DNA of 64,000 nucleotides from contig NZ_QYUO01000001.1 in assembly GCF_003591035.1 (NCBI RefSeq), positions 2,542,001 to 2,606,000 of the forward strand, read 5' to 3'. The position numbers and the translations under genes are program-made. A model generated the notes under the pieces. That model was not told where the DNA came from. It was given only the letters and a program-made list of their open reading frames with translations, and searched no databases. Below are positions 14,687 through 24,306 of the stretch, piece by piece. The DNA is from Noviherbaspirillum saxi (GTDB lineage: Bacteria > Pseudomonadota > Gammaproteobacteria > Burkholderiales > Burkholderiaceae_D). How positions within the stretch are numbered: the first letter of the stretch is position 1; every line of letters begins with the position of its first letter.

Positions 14687-16024
14687 TTATGGCGCCTCGG
14701 TGACGGGCATTTTGGAGGAAATGCTGCGCTCCAAGCCTGGAGGCAGATCCAGGATCCTGACTTCGCGCTGCGGATATGACACTTCAATTTGATGTTTTTG
14801 CAAACTTTTCCAGATTGCCCGGTTCAACTCAGACAAAACATTTGACCTTCCGTTCTCGGGATCCGCGATCCATATCCCAAGTTCGAGCTCGAATCCGTCG
14901 GGATCGAAGCGTATGAGCAACGCCTGGGGTGCCGGGTCTTTCAGAATGCGTGAAATCGGCGCCGCCGCTTCTTCAAACAGCCTAAGAGCCAGATCGATAT
15001 CTGTTTGATAGGAAACGGTGAGCCGTGTCGCCAGACGCAACGAACGGTCGGTCAATGAATAGTTCTGCACAGGGTTGGAAATCAGCATTTCATTCGGCAC
15101 CACCGTCTCTATGCCATCGAAACCTCGCACAATCGTATAGCGTGTATTGATCTGGGTTATCTGCCCCGAATATTTGTCGACGTTGACAATATCGCCAATC
15201 GCAAGGCTGCGCTCGATCAGGATGACGAACCCCGACACGTAACTGCTAACGATCTTTTGCAAGCCGAGACCAAGCCCGACGCCAAGCGCACCGCCAAATA
15301 CCGATAGCACTGTGAGGTCGATACCGACAAGTGACAGGCTAATCAGTACCGCAAGCAGGATCAACACGGCGCGCCCCATTCGCGCCATGACGGCGCGGAC
15401 CGAGGAGTGCATACCGTCAATGCGCATCAAACGCTCTTCGAGCGCCGCACCGGCCCATAGGGCAAACATCAAGGTGACGACGACAGACGCCGCTGCTTGA
15501 GCAACGACCAGGAGCGACGCCTTGTGGCGGCCGACAGGAATGGCGGTCTTTTCAAGGTATTCGATCAAATCCGGCCAGAGACCCGTGACATAAAGCGCGA
15601 CGCCGCACCACACCACCGTAGCGAATACTTTTTCGAATAGCAGTACCAGAGCACCGGCCTCACCGCCGCGCGCAAATACGCGGCGCAATATATAAAAAGC
15701 CAGCCGGATCAAGGCGAACGAACCTACCAATGGTAACGCCAGGCGTAGCAGGTTGACAGGCATCCACTGCTGTAGAACCAGTTTGGACAAGGCGATCAAG
15801 CCGAGCGCCAGCAATGGCGCCAGTACACGCGAAAAGCTTTCCACTCCCAGGCGCATCACGCGCAGTTGTACGTCATGCGACGTCAGCCGTCCGCGCAGCA
15901 TGCGCGCCAAGGCCCAGCCCAGCCCCAGGCTAATGAGCAAAGCGCTGATCTGCCACAGCAGGTTGGAATCATGCAAATCGGCCCACAAGTCGGACAGGAG
16001 GATGGAAAGCAGGTTTTGTTTCAT
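14687..16024 (-). CDS. MscS-family mechanosensitive channel
   Basis: 445 residues. The N-terminal half has several membrane helices (LLISLGLGWALARMLRG onward). The C-terminal half has the pore helix and beta-domain of MscS: LSVFGGALGVGLGLGLQKIVSSY, ILIERSLAIGDIV and VPNEMLISNPVQNYSLTD. The glycine/alanine-rich pore helix is intact. It would release solutes on osmotic downshock. The ATG overlaps the stop of the phospholipase-D gene (ATGA), implying coupled translation. Confidence 0.9.
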   Translation of the reverse strand: MKQNLLSILLSDLWADLHDSNLLWQISALLISLGLGWALARMLRGRLTSHDVQLRVMRLGVESFSRVLAPLLALGLIALSKLVLQQWMPVNLLRLALPLVGSFALIRLAFYILRRVFARGGEAGALVLLFEKVFATVVWCGVALYVTGLWPDLIEYLEKTAIPVGRHKASLLVVAQAAASVVVTLMFALWAGAALEERLMRIDGMHSSVRAVMARMGRAVLILLAVLISLSLVGIDLTVLSVFGGALGVGLGLGLQKIVSSYVSGFVILIERSLAIGDIVNVDKYSGQITQINTRYTIVRGFDGIETVVPNEMLISNPVQNYSLTDRSLRLATRLTVSYQTDIDLALRLFEEAAAPISRILKDPAPQALLIRFDPDGFELELGIWIADPENGRSNVLSELNRAIWKSLQKHQIEVSYPQREVRILDLPPGLERSISSKMPVTEAP

Positions 16025-16590
16025 TTCTTGTAAGGTGTCGCGTCGTTTTTGTGGCGCTCCCAGTTTTGCGCGTAGCGTGCCGCCAATGCAGGATTATTCC
16101 GTGCGATCAGCAGGTTTTCCGCATTCTTATGCTGGGCCGTCCAGGTGAAATTGAAACTGCCGGTCATGACCACGGCGCGCGGACTTGCGGCATCGATGAC
16201 CATGACCTTGTTGTGCGCGTTCTGGTATTTCGTCTCAAGCCAGACGGGAATGCCGCCAGCCGCCAGTTTCGGCGCTACCGAGGACTCCACTCTTTCCAGT
16301 TGATCGGCATCGACCATGACGCGTACGTCGATACCGCGGCGGTGTGCTGCCAGGAGCGTAGTGGCGATTTTCTTGCTGGTCAACAGGTAGGCCTGGACCA
16401 GCACCTGCTGCCGGGCGCCATCGATAACCTCAATGATGGCCCCCTCGATATTGTCGCCGGGCGAAAAAAGGGGCTGCAGCGAACCCTGCGCTGCAAGCGG
16501 CACGGGCCGTTCGGTTTGCGAAGATGCCGCTGCGACAAACAGCGGAAAAAAGCACAGCGCGATCGATGCCGCACATGACTTCAGGCTCAT
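16021..16590 (-). CDS. Exported phospholipase D-like nuclease
   Basis: 189 residues. A signal peptide (MSLKSCAASIALCFFPLFVA, then AAS) is followed by one PLD domain with a single HKD motif, HNKVMVID, and GSFNFT. One-motif PLD proteins of this size dimerise to form the active site; the best known are Nuc-type endonucleases. It would act in the periplasm. Its ATG overlaps the rsmB stop by 4 bases, and its own stop overlaps the mscS start. Confidence 0.88.
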   Translation of the reverse strand: MSLKSCAASIALCFFPLFVAAASSQTERPVPLAAQGSLQPLFSPGDNIEGAIIEVIDGARQQVLVQAYLLTSKKIATTLLAAHRRGIDVRVMVDADQLERVESSVAPKLAAGGIPVWLETKYQNAHNKVMVIDAASPRAVVMTGSFNFTWTAQHKNAENLLIARNNPALAARYAQNWERHKNDATPYKK

Positions 16591-17843
16591 TTCTTCCGCT
16601 CGAAGACTGCGGCAAAAAAGCCGTCGGTATGGTGAAGGTGCGGCGAAAGTTTCAGATAATCCTGCATTTCGAGAGCTATCTTTTGCTCAAGCAGAACGTC
16701 TTTCATCGGCACCAGAGTAAATCCCTCGTGCGTCGCCAGGAACTGCTGTGCCACTGCCTCGTTTTCTTCGTCGAGCAGACTGCAGGTCGCATACACGAGC
16801 CGGCCGCCGGGTTTGAGCAGGCGCGCCGCACTGGCAAGAATCGAGACCTGCTTGGCATTGAGTTCGACGATGGACTCCGGTGTCTGACGCCATTTCATGT
16901 CCGGATTGCGGCGCAGCGTACCGAGGCCGCTGCAGGGTGCGTCGACTAGTACACGATCGATCTTCGATGCCAGGCGTTTGACCTTGGCGTCGTTTTCATG
17001 GGCGATCAGCACAGGATGGACATTGGACAGGCCGCTGCGCGCAAGACGCGGTTTAAGTTTGCTCAGCCTCTTTTCGGAGACGTCGAATGCATAGAGGCGA
17101 CCGGTGTTGCGCATTGCCGCGCCAATACCAAGCGTTTTGCCACCGGCGCCGGCACAGAAGTCCACCACCATCTCGCCGCGCTTTGCGCCAAGGATGTGCG
17201 TGAGTAGCTGACTGCCTTCATCCTGTACCTCAATTGCGCCTTCCTTGAACAAAGGCAGGTTCTGCAGCGCCGGCTTTTTCCTCACGCGAATGCCGAGCGG
17301 TGCATAGGGCGTAGGCTCGCAAACGATGGGCGCCTTGGCCAGTTCGGCGATCACGTCTTCGCGTTTCCATTTCAATGCATTGACGCGCAAGTCCAGCGGG
17401 GCCGGACGGTTGAGCGCATCGGCAAGTTCCAGCGTCGCCGCCTCACCGTCCCGCGCGACCAGCTTGTCAAACAGCCATTGCGGCAGGTTCGCGCGCAGGG
17501 TGACCGGCAGGCTGGCGCGGTCGATCTGGGCAATGCGCTGCAGCCATTCCGTCTCTTCCGCCGACAGGCTGCCAAGATTATCAACGCCTGCCGCGTCCGC
17601 CAGTCCCAGCAAGGCCAGGCGGCGCATCGCCGGCCCATAGCCGGACTCGGCAAAGCTGGCGTATGCAAGCTTGTTGCGCAATACCGCATACACACCTTCC
17701 GCAATCGCATTTCGCTCGCGCGATCCCAGCTTGGGATGCTCGCGAAAATATCGGGAAATAATGACGTCAGCCGGGCCGGTAAAGCGCAATACCTCGCGCA
17801 GGACTTCTTCGGCAGCGCCAACCACCGCAGGATGCAATCTCAT
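16587..17843 (-). CDS. RsmB/NOP-family RNA (cytosine-5) methyltransferase
   Basis: 418 residues. SAM-binding VVDFCAGAGGKTLGIGAAM, motif IV VDAPCSGLGTLRRNPDMKW and motif VI VYATCSLLDEEN contain the two cysteines of m5C RNA methyltransferases. The N-terminal part lacks a complete NusB-like domain of E. coli RsmB but is helical, so it could be RsmB-like or a related rRNA methylase. It follows purN by 15 bases and overlaps the PLD gene, part of a purN-rsmB-PLD-mscS unit. Confidence 0.85.
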   Translation of the reverse strand: MRLHPAVVGAAEEVLREVLRFTGPADVIISRYFREHPKLGSRERNAIAEGVYAVLRNKLAYASFAESGYGPAMRRLALLGLADAAGVDNLGSLSAEETEWLQRIAQIDRASLPVTLRANLPQWLFDKLVARDGEAATLELADALNRPAPLDLRVNALKWKREDVIAELAKAPIVCEPTPYAPLGIRVRKKPALQNLPLFKEGAIEVQDEGSQLLTHILGAKRGEMVVDFCAGAGGKTLGIGAAMRNTGRLYAFDVSEKRLSKLKPRLARSGLSNVHPVLIAHENDAKVKRLASKIDRVLVDAPCSGLGTLRRNPDMKWRQTPESIVELNAKQVSILASAARLLKPGGRLVYATCSLLDEENEAVAQQFLATHEGFTLVPMKDVLLEQKIALEMQDYLKLSPHLHHTDGFFAAVFERKK

Positions 17844-17858
17844 GGATACTCTTTCTTT

Positions 17859-18479
17859 TCAGGCGGGCTGGGCCGCATCCGCAATGTGGACCAGTCCGCT
17901 GTCGATGGATAAACGTCCTTCAACGTACCAGCGTACCGCCCGCGGATAAATGACATGTTCCTCGACCAGCACGCGTTCGGCCAGCGAGTGTTCGCTGTCG
18001 CCCGGCAGGACCGGCACCGCCGCCTGCGCGACGATCGGTCCATGGTCCAGCTCGGCCGTGACAAAGTGAACGGTCGCGCCATGCACCTTGACGCCGGCCG
18101 CAAGGGCTTGACTATGCGTGGCCAGACCGGGAAAACTCGGCAGCAGGGATGGATGAATATTGAGCATGCGGCCGTCGTAATGTTCTACCAATGCCGGCGT
18201 CAGTATCCGCATGAATCCTGCGAGTACGACCAGATCGGGAGAAAACCGGTCGATTGCCACGCGCAGTGCGGCATCGAAGGCTTCGCGCGACGGAAATTCC
18301 TTGCTGACGATGACTTCGGTCGGAATGCCATGGCTGGCAGCGAACGCCAGGCCTTCGGCATCCGCACGGTTGCTGATCACAGCCGCAATCCGGCACGGCC
18401 AGCCTTCGGCTTGGGCGGCGCGGACTATCGCTTGCATATTGCTGCCGCGTCCGGAAATCAGGATGACGATATTTTTCAT
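17859..18479 (-). CDS. purN: Phosphoribosylglycinamide formyltransferase PurN
   Basis: 206 residues from MKNIVILISGRGSNMQA, the standard PurN N-terminus; the frame upstream (to 18632) is non-coding. Catalytic Asn, His and Asp appear in LNIHPSLLPSFPG and ELDHGPIVAQ. Uses 10-formyl-tetrahydrofolate in the third step of de novo purine synthesis. A second start at 18488 is possible. Confidence 0.95.
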   Translation of the reverse strand: MKNIVILISGRGSNMQAIVRAAQAEGWPCRIAAVISNRADAEGLAFAASHGIPTEVIVSKEFPSREAFDAALRVAIDRFSPDLVVLAGFMRILTPALVEHYDGRMLNIHPSLLPSFPGLATHSQALAAGVKVHGATVHFVTAELDHGPIVAQAAVPVLPGDSEHSLAERVLVEEHVIYPRAVRWYVEGRLSIDSGLVHIADAAQPA

Positions 18480-18523
18480 GGCGCGCATTTTACCGTACCG
18501 GCCTGCCTCCTCCCGTCCGGTCC

Positions 18524-18552
18524 AAATAAAAAAGCCGGCGCATGGCCGGCTT
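18524..18552 (-). terminator. Terminator of the barnase-barstar operon
   Basis: AAGCCGGC / GCCGGCTT stem with a 5-base loop; on the minus strand it is followed by TTTTTTATTT. It ends 32 bases after the barstar stop and isolates purN. Confidence 0.85.
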
Positions 18553-18583
18553 GCTGAGGCATTTCGCGCCAGGACCAATGAAG

Positions 18584-19042
18584 CTATTGAAAGGAATAGA
18601 ACACGCGGAAAGCGACCTTCTTTTCTGCCCAAAAGTCCGCCGCATCGCGGAATACATCCAGCAGAGTTTCCCGTGCTTCCCTATCGAACTTGGGCGTGTT
18701 GGGTAATTGCTCAATAACAATAAGAAAACCAGGCTGAGGCCCGGCCTTATACACCAGGTCGGTCAGGCAATCGCTCAATGCATCGAAGTTCTTGCCAAAG
18801 TGCTTGGGAAAGTGAAAAGCGCTGGCGATGCAGGCGAGTACTTGCTGCTTTGTTGTTGCCTCAGCGCAATACGCGTATAAAAAGTGTTGTCCAAGACGCG
18901 CCGCTTCGTCCTGCAATTCCGATACCCGGAAAGCGCGGATGGACTGTACCAGATTGGGCGGTACGGTTTTGAACAAGCTCATGTCTTCCTCGGATGGGGG
19001 AATGAGGTTCATGGGTTCTCTATCCGTTAACTCGGTTCGCAT
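18584..19042 (-). CDS. Barstar-family ribonuclease inhibitor
   Basis: 152 residues from MRTELTDREP, four bases after the RNase stop with AAGAG upstream; a second possible start is MNLIPPSEED at 19009. The barstar-like domain covers the C-terminal 100 residues: FHFPKHFGKNFDALSDCLTD matches the FPxYFGxNWDAxxDxL signature of barstars. It would be cytosolic and protect the cell from the neighbouring RNase before export. The N-terminal ~50 residues are extra compared with the 90-residue Bacillus barstar. Confidence 0.85.
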   Translation of the reverse strand: MRTELTDREPMNLIPPSEEDMSLFKTVPPNLVQSIRAFRVSELQDEAARLGQHFLYAYCAEATTKQQVLACIASAFHFPKHFGKNFDALSDCLTDLVYKAGPQPGFLIVIEQLPNTPKFDREARETLLDVFRDAADFWAEKKVAFRVFYSFQ

Positions 19043-19046
19043 GTTC

Positions 19047-19421
19047 TTACTCTTTGATGCGTCTGAAAGTCGCGTAATGATCATCGGTATAGTAGTACTC
19101 GCCCGAGGACACCGGATCTCCACCGCTCACGATGCGCCGGGCTCCGCGATTGCGTGCGCCTGGGGTTTTGACCGTGTACTCGTGATAATACCCACGCTTC
19201 TGTTTTGGCAGGTTTCCTTCAAAATTCCTGAACACCCGTCCGTCCTTCGCATATGGGAATGGCCCTCCGCGCTTGATCAGTTCAAGTGTCTGTCGCGCTT
19301 CCCGCGGCAACTCGGCCACCGGTACAACGCCGGATTGAGCCATTTCTTTGGCAAAAACATTTAGCGAAAGAAACAGGATTGCCATGCATAGCAACCACTT
19401 GCTCAAAAACTGCCGGCCCAT
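19047..19421 (-). CDS. Secreted guanyl-specific ribonuclease (barnase type)
   Basis: 124 residues from the first ATG (the longer frame needs a TTG at 19493). The signal peptide is MGRQFLSKWLLCMAILFLSL, then NVFAKE. The N1/T1 RNase domain shows Glu81 (HEYTV), Arg96 (ARRIVSG) and His115 (TDDHYATF), in the order of barnase Glu73, Arg87, His102. It would cut RNA after G outside the cytoplasm. The inhibitor gene follows with a 4-base gap, an arrangement seen for Burkholderiales RNase Sa/barnase-like pairs. Confidence 0.87.
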   Translation of the reverse strand: MGRQFLSKWLLCMAILFLSLNVFAKEMAQSGVVPVAELPREARQTLELIKRGGPFPYAKDGRVFRNFEGNLPKQKRGYYHEYTVKTPGARNRGARRIVSGGDPVSSGEYYYTDDHYATFRRIKE

Positions 19422-19715
19422 TGCGCTGCCCAAATGTTGAAAGAGTTGAATTGAAAACGAATCCACGGATACCGTAGGGTAACTGCTTGTCAAATGCGAA
19501 TCAACCCTGTTTGCCTCAAATATGGTAAGCGTTTCTCCTAGATGTCATATTGACAAGTTCAAAAACTCCCAGTGTGCCGCCTAAGATCTCCAAGATCTGT
19601 TACCAAACAAATCCCTCACAATTTGTTGCAGTTTTTACTTGCTTCAGAACAATTGTGGCTGGTCATGAACAATGCAAATCAAGTTTAATAATGTGAAGCA
19701 AACATCAAGGAAAAT

Positions 19716-20021
19716 ATGATGCTGAAGCAACCGATCTGTTCCACTCTGCGTGTCCTTGCGGGCGCATTTCTCCTTTCGGCCGCGCCCTTCGCGCTGGCCG
19801 GAGGCCACCCGGACGTCAACTGGTCGATCAATATCGGTTCAGGCTACTCGGCCCCTCGAATCTATACGCCGGCTCCGGCCGTGGTTTATGTCCAACCGCA
19901 ACCCGTCTATGTGCAGCCTGCGACGGTTGTATCCTACGGATACCCGTATTACGGCGACGGTCATCGCCACAAGCATAAACATAAGCATAAACACCACTGG
20001 AAACACCACCACGAAGATTGA
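19716..20021 (+). CDS. Exported His-rich tail protein
   Basis: 101 residues; AGGAAA precedes a double ATG. The Sec signal peptide ends near ALAGG (residue 29). The mature protein has a Pro/Val/Tyr-rich repeat (VYVQPQPVYVQPATVV) and then a C-terminal run of alternating His and Lys with ten or more His. Such a tail can bind nickel, zinc or copper, but no metal is identified. Convergent with the patatin gene 15 bases away and without its own visible terminator. Confidence 0.65.
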   Translation: MMLKQPICSTLRVLAGAFLLSAAPFALAGGHPDVNWSINIGSGYSAPRIYTPAPAVVYVQPQPVYVQPATVVSYGYPYYGDGHRHKHKHKHKHHWKHHHED

Positions 20022-20036
20022 TTATCCGACAGGCGC

Positions 20037-21260
20037 TTATGCGGAGTGCGCGAGCGCCGCACGATTTGCCGGTAACCCTGCCGCGTGCTCCGGCATGTCG
20101 AAGAAGGCCAGAACATCGTCGCGCCGGGCCAAGGCATCCCTTCGGCCCAGTCTGATCAATTCCCCGGTATAGCTGGATTCGAACAACAGGTAGGATGCCA
20201 GCGCCGCGCCGCGTGCTTCGGTCGCCCCTATTCCGCCAAGCAGCATCCTGACTGGTCGCGGCAGGCTGCCTACCCGCCGGCTGGCGATCTCGTCCAGCCG
20301 TTCCGATGGCGCAATCGTCAGCATCTGTATCGGGCGCAAAGGCGTCTTCGCTCGCTGTTCTTCGGTCAGCATGGACAAGGTCAGATTTACCCGCGTCATG
20401 CGTTCAATATCGACCGCCAAACTATCCAAAAAGATGCTGGAAAGCGCATGGCCGGCAATTTGCGCCAGACTGGGATATTGCGCAGGCCCGGCATTCTCGG
20501 GCAGCCGTTCATTCAGACGCCCCGCGCCGATCACCAAGACCTTGTCCGCGCCCAGATGGATGGCCGGCGAAATCGGTGCCAGTTGGCGCATCGACCCGTC
20601 GCCGAAGTATTCCCTCCGGCCTTCGCAATAAATCGGCGTCGCCGGAAAGATCAAGGGAATAGCCGACGATGCCAGCAAATGCTCCACTGCGATCTGGCTA
20701 CGCAAGGCCATGCGCTGCGACCGGACCCATGGCTCGATCTTGGCCTCGCTCTGGAAAAAAGTGATATGGCGGCCAGCCGAATAAGAAGAAGCGGTGACCG
20801 CCAATGCATGAAGCTTCCCATCCATCAGCGCCGCGTCAAGGCGTGGAAAGTTAAGCATCCTGTTAAGCAGCGTGATCAGCGGCGTGTTGTCCAGCAGCGA
20901 ATTGGGAGGATTGGCTTTCCATTTGCGTAACAGCCAGCCGAAAGACATCAGCGAAAGCCATTTCGCTCCCGAGCGCAGCACGCCGAGCGAATCGGCACGG
21001 TACACCTGCTCCGCCGTGAAGTGCTCCCACACCCGCAACACCTTTTGCAAGCCTTCTTCGAAATTGTCGGCGTGGCAGGCAAGTGCAGTCGCATTGATGG
21101 CGCCGGCTGAAGTACCGCAAATGATATCGTAGGGATTGCGTTCGGGCTCCCAGCCCGCGTCGCGCAGGATAGAAGAGACGCCGTCGAGCACGCCTACCTG
21201 ATAAGCTGCCCGGGCGCCCCCTCCTGTCAGGACAAGTCCTGTTTTTTTGCCGTCTCTCAT
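20037..21260 (-). CDS. Patatin-like phospholipase (RssA/YchK type)
   Basis: 407 residues. Oxyanion loop [16 protein letters not shown], nucleophile elbow [11 protein letters not shown] and catalytic Asp in [14 protein letters not shown] complete the Ser-Asp dyad. Bacterial homologues act on phospholipids or acyl glycerols; the specific substrate is unknown. No signal peptide is seen, so it is probably cytosolic or membrane-associated. Typical betaproteobacterial length. Confidence 0.88.
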   Translation of the reverse strand: MRDGKKTGLVLTGGGARAAYQVGVLDGVSSILRDAGWEPERNPYDIICGTSAGAINATALACHADNFEEGLQKVLRVWEHFTAEQVYRADSLGVLRSGAKWLSLMSFGWLLRKWKANPPNSLLDNTPLITLLNRMLNFPRLDAALMDGKLHALAVTASSYSAGRHITFFQSEAKIEPWVRSQRMALRSQIAVEHLLASSAIPLIFPATPIYCEGRREYFGDGSMRQLAPISPAIHLGADKVLVIGAGRLNERLPENAGPAQYPSLAQIAGHALSSIFLDSLAVDIERMTRVNLTLSMLTEEQRAKTPLRPIQMLTIAPSERLDEIASRRVGSLPRPVRMLLGGIGATEARGAALASYLLFESSYTGELIRLGRRDALARRDDVLAFFDMPEHAAGLPANRAALAHSA

Positions 21261-21375
21261 AGCCAGAGAGTATCAGGCAAGGCCGCATTTGGGGAGTACG
21301 GCATCGGCGATGCGCAGTGAAAACAACGCTGCTGCATCATGCTGCGCCGCCGCCATTTGCAATCTTGATAAAGCG

Positions 21376-23181
21376 TCAGTCTCCCTTGACGATACCTTCG
21401 CGGCGCGGATCGGCGCCGCCGAACCACATTTCTTCGCCATGGATATTCATGCGCATGATGCCCTGCAAACCGGAGGTCTGCTCCATGACACGGACATTAT
21501 GTCCCTTGGCCTTGAGCTGCTCGATCAGGGCCTCGCTCACCCTGCCCTGCTCCAGTTCGGTCGGTCCATTGCGGCTGCCGAAGTTCGGAAGGCTGATCGC
21601 CTGCTGAACATTCAGACCCCAGTCCAGCGTGCCGATCAGGACTTTGCCGACATAATTGATGATTGCCGAGCCGCCGGGCGAGCCGGTCGACATCACCAGC
21701 TTCTTGCTTCCCTTTTCGAATACAAAGGTAGGCGCCATCGAACTGCGCGGACGCTTGCCGGGCTGTACCCGGTTGGCGATCGGGCCATTGGCATCGGAGG
21801 CATCGAAGGAAAAATCGGTCAGCTGGTTATTCAACAGGAAGCCACGCACCATTTGCCGCGCGCCGAATGCATCTTCGATCGTCGTGGTCATCGAAATCGC
21901 ACTGCCCTTCGCATCGACAATCGAGATATGCGACGTCGACGGCAATTCGGGTGAGTTGTCGACACCAAGCGCCAGAGCTGTCGCAGGCGGCACGCCGAAC
22001 GCGGCGGTTCCCATCGACTTGTCGGTGATCAGGGCCGCTCTTCCGGCGAGATAGCGCTTGTCCACCAAGGCCTTGACACTGTTCCCCGGGAGCGGCACGA
22101 AATCGGTGTCGGCCACATACCGTCCGCGGTCCGCATAGGCGAGCCGCCCCGCTTCGGAAAACAGATGAATCGCATCGGCACTGAGCGCGCCATTGACCGG
22201 CGCAAACCTGCCGATGTCTTTCGCTTCGAGCATGCCCAACATCTGGGCGATCGCAATACCGCCGGACGATGGCGGCGGCATCCCGCACACGGTCCACGAC
22301 CGGTAGTCGGTACAGATCGGTTCGCGCAACTTTGCCTGGTAGCCGCCGATATCGGCGGAGGTCAGCATGCCGGGATTGGTCGGATGGCTTTTGACCTTGG
22401 CCTCGATATCGCGGGCGATCTGGCCCTTGTAAAAGGCATCGGCGCCGCCGCTTGCGATATCGTGCAGCACCCGGGCGAGCTCGGGATTTTTCAGCACATG
22501 CCCGACCGGCCAGGGATTGCCGTCCCTGTCATAAAAATAGGCGGCGGCGACAGGATCTTTTTTCAGGAATTGCTCTGCCTTGAGCATGGTATTCAAGCGC
22601 GGGCTGACCGCAAATCCCTGCTCCGCCAATGCGATTGCCGGCGCAAACAGCGACGCCCAGGGTAGCTTGCCATACTGCTTGTGCGCCATTTCAAGCATGC
22701 GCAGTACGCCGGGTGCGCCGACCGAACGGCCGCCGACCACGCCTTCATGGAAGCTCATTGCCTTGCTCGTCGCAGCCTGGAACAATTGCTCGGTCGCCGC
22801 CGCAGGCGCCGTCTCGCGCCCGTCGAACGCTTTGATCGTACTGCCGTCGAAATGCATCAGGAAAGCGCCGCCGCCGATACCGGACGATTGCGGCTCGACC
22901 AGGCCAAGAACCATTTGTACCGCGATGGCCGCGTCGATCGCAGAGCCGCCGGCGCGCAATACCTGGTACCCGGCATCAGTGGCCAAGGGATTTGCCGCAG
23001 CAACCATGTATTTTTTTGCGGCCCAGCCCGGCTTGTCGGTATACCCGGAAGCAATCTCGGGCGCCTGCATTCCCGCCGGCTGTTTTGCAGCGGGCGCCGG
23101 TTGTGTTGCGGGTTGATTGCTTGCGCATGCGGCAAGAAAGACAGGCAGCGCGGCGAGCAGGAATATTCTTGTTCTGATCAT
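21376..23181 (-). CDS. ggt: Gamma-glutamyltransferase, predicted lipoprotein
   Basis: 601 residues from the ATG with GGAG six bases upstream. The signal sequence ends with a lipobox, VFLAACASNQ, so the protein is probably lipid-anchored; most GGTs are soluble periplasmic enzymes. The small-subunit nucleophile is in PSTSHISIVD (autocleavage before Thr), and SSGIGGGAFLMHFDG, MTTTIEDAFGARQMV and TGSPGGSAIINYV are all family blocks. It hydrolyses glutathione and transfers gamma-glutamyl groups. Confidence 0.93.
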   Translation of the reverse strand: MIRTRIFLLAALPVFLAACASNQPATQPAPAAKQPAGMQAPEIASGYTDKPGWAAKKYMVAAANPLATDAGYQVLRAGGSAIDAAIAVQMVLGLVEPQSSGIGGGAFLMHFDGSTIKAFDGRETAPAAATEQLFQAATSKAMSFHEGVVGGRSVGAPGVLRMLEMAHKQYGKLPWASLFAPAIALAEQGFAVSPRLNTMLKAEQFLKKDPVAAAYFYDRDGNPWPVGHVLKNPELARVLHDIASGGADAFYKGQIARDIEAKVKSHPTNPGMLTSADIGGYQAKLREPICTDYRSWTVCGMPPPSSGGIAIAQMLGMLEAKDIGRFAPVNGALSADAIHLFSEAGRLAYADRGRYVADTDFVPLPGNSVKALVDKRYLAGRAALITDKSMGTAAFGVPPATALALGVDNSPELPSTSHISIVDAKGSAISMTTTIEDAFGARQMVRGFLLNNQLTDFSFDASDANGPIANRVQPGKRPRSSMAPTFVFEKGSKKLVMSTGSPGGSAIINYVGKVLIGTLDWGLNVQQAISLPNFGSRNGPTELEQGRVSEALIEQLKAKGHNVRVMEQTSGLQGIMRMNIHGEEMWFGGADPRREGIVKGD

Positions 23182-23360
23182 GGCCAACTCCACGGAAAAA
23201 CAAACGATTGGTTCAGCCGGAGGAGTGGCTACGGCGCACCTTCGCCAAGTCGTCCGGACGGTTTGCCAGTCTAATTTGCCTGCGGACGGCTGTCATGCGC
23301 AAATGCTGGATAAATGCAGACGTCTTGAGATCGCTCACCGTGCGAAGGAAACCTGCAGGG

Positions 23361-23397
23361 GCACAACATGGGAACGCACAGGGCTCCCATGTTGTGC
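23361..23397 (-). terminator. Inverted repeat after the SDR gene
   Basis: GCACAACATGGGA / TCCCATGTTGTGC, a perfect 13-bp stem with an 11-base loop, five bases beyond the stop. It lacks a clear T run, so it may be a Rho-assisted or mRNA-stabilising hairpin. Confidence 0.5.
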
Positions 23398-23401
23398 AGC
23401 C

Positions 23402-24160
23402 TTACTTCGGCTGCATGCGGATAGCGCCATCGAGGCGGATCGTCTCGCCGTTTAGCATCGGATTTTCGATGATGGTGCGGGCGAGATGCGCATACTCAGA
23501 CGGTTTGCCGAGGCGAGACGGGAACGGCACCATGCGGCCAAGCGCATCCTGGACTTCCTGCGGCATGCCAAGCAGCATCGGCGTTTCAAAGATACCGGGA
23601 GCAATCGTCATGACACGAATGCCATTGCGCGACAGGTCGCGCGCCATCGGCAGCGTCAGGCCGACCACGCCGGCTTTCGACGCGCCATAGGCTGCCTGGC
23701 CGATCTGGCCGTCATAGGCAGCTACCGATGCGGTGTTGACGATGACACCACGTTCGCCATACTCGTTGCCTTCGGTCTTGGACATGGCATCGGCCGCGAG
23801 GCGCGACATGTTGAATGTACCGACAAGATTGATGCTGACGACACGCTGGAAGACGTCGAGCGGATGCGGGCCGTCTTTCCCCACGGTCTTGATGGCAGGC
23901 GCCACGCCGGCGCAATTGATCAGGCCGCGCAAGGTCCCCATTCCGACAGCGGCATCGACCACCGCCTTGCCGTCTGCTTCGGAAGTCACATCGCACTTGA
24001 CGAAGCGGCCGCCAAGTTCGGTCGCCAGCTTTTCGCCGACGTCGACTTGCACGTCCGCCAATACTACCTTGCCACCGTTATCGACGATCATGCGGGCGGT
24101 TGCTGCACCCAGGCCGGATGCGCCGCCGGTAATGATGAATACGCTGTTTTGGATCTGCAT
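23402..24160 (-). CDS. Short-chain dehydrogenase (3-hydroxyacyl-CoA dehydrogenase type)
   Basis: 252 residues. NAD-binding [22 protein letters not shown], the catalytic Ser-Tyr-Lys in [24 protein letters not shown], and the C-terminal [13 protein letters not shown]. The sequence follows the 17-beta-HSD10/type II 3-hydroxyacyl-CoA dehydrogenase pattern ([19 protein letters not shown]). Likely role is in beta-oxidation of fatty or branched acyl-CoA. It stands alone, downstream of the pyrophosphatase terminator. Confidence 0.87.
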   Translation of the reverse strand: MQIQNSVFIITGGASGLGAATARMIVDNGGKVVLADVQVDVGEKLATELGGRFVKCDVTSEADGKAVVDAAVGMGTLRGLINCAGVAPAIKTVGKDGPHPLDVFQRVVSINLVGTFNMSRLAADAMSKTEGNEYGERGVIVNTASVAAYDGQIGQAAYGASKAGVVGLTLPMARDLSRNGIRVMTIAPGIFETPMLLGMPQEVQDALGRMVPFPSRLGKPSEYAHLARTIIENPMLNGETIRLDGAIRMQPK

Positions 24161-24258
24161 TTGTTCCTCTTTTCTGAACGGAAATATGGTCGTGGTGCGC
24201 TATGACGTTTACGTTAACGTAAGACGTGCGATTGTAGCGAACTTTTTGCCGGAAAAGC

Positions 24259-24280
24259 AAAGGCGGCCGCAGCCGCCTTT
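24259..24280 (-). terminator. Terminator of hppA
   Basis: AAAGGCGGC / GCCGCCTTT with a 4-base loop, followed on the minus strand by GCTTTTCC. Located 27 bases beyond the hppA stop. Confidence 0.65.
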
Positions 24281-24306
24281 CTTCAAGCGCGTTGAAATCC
24301 GGATAT

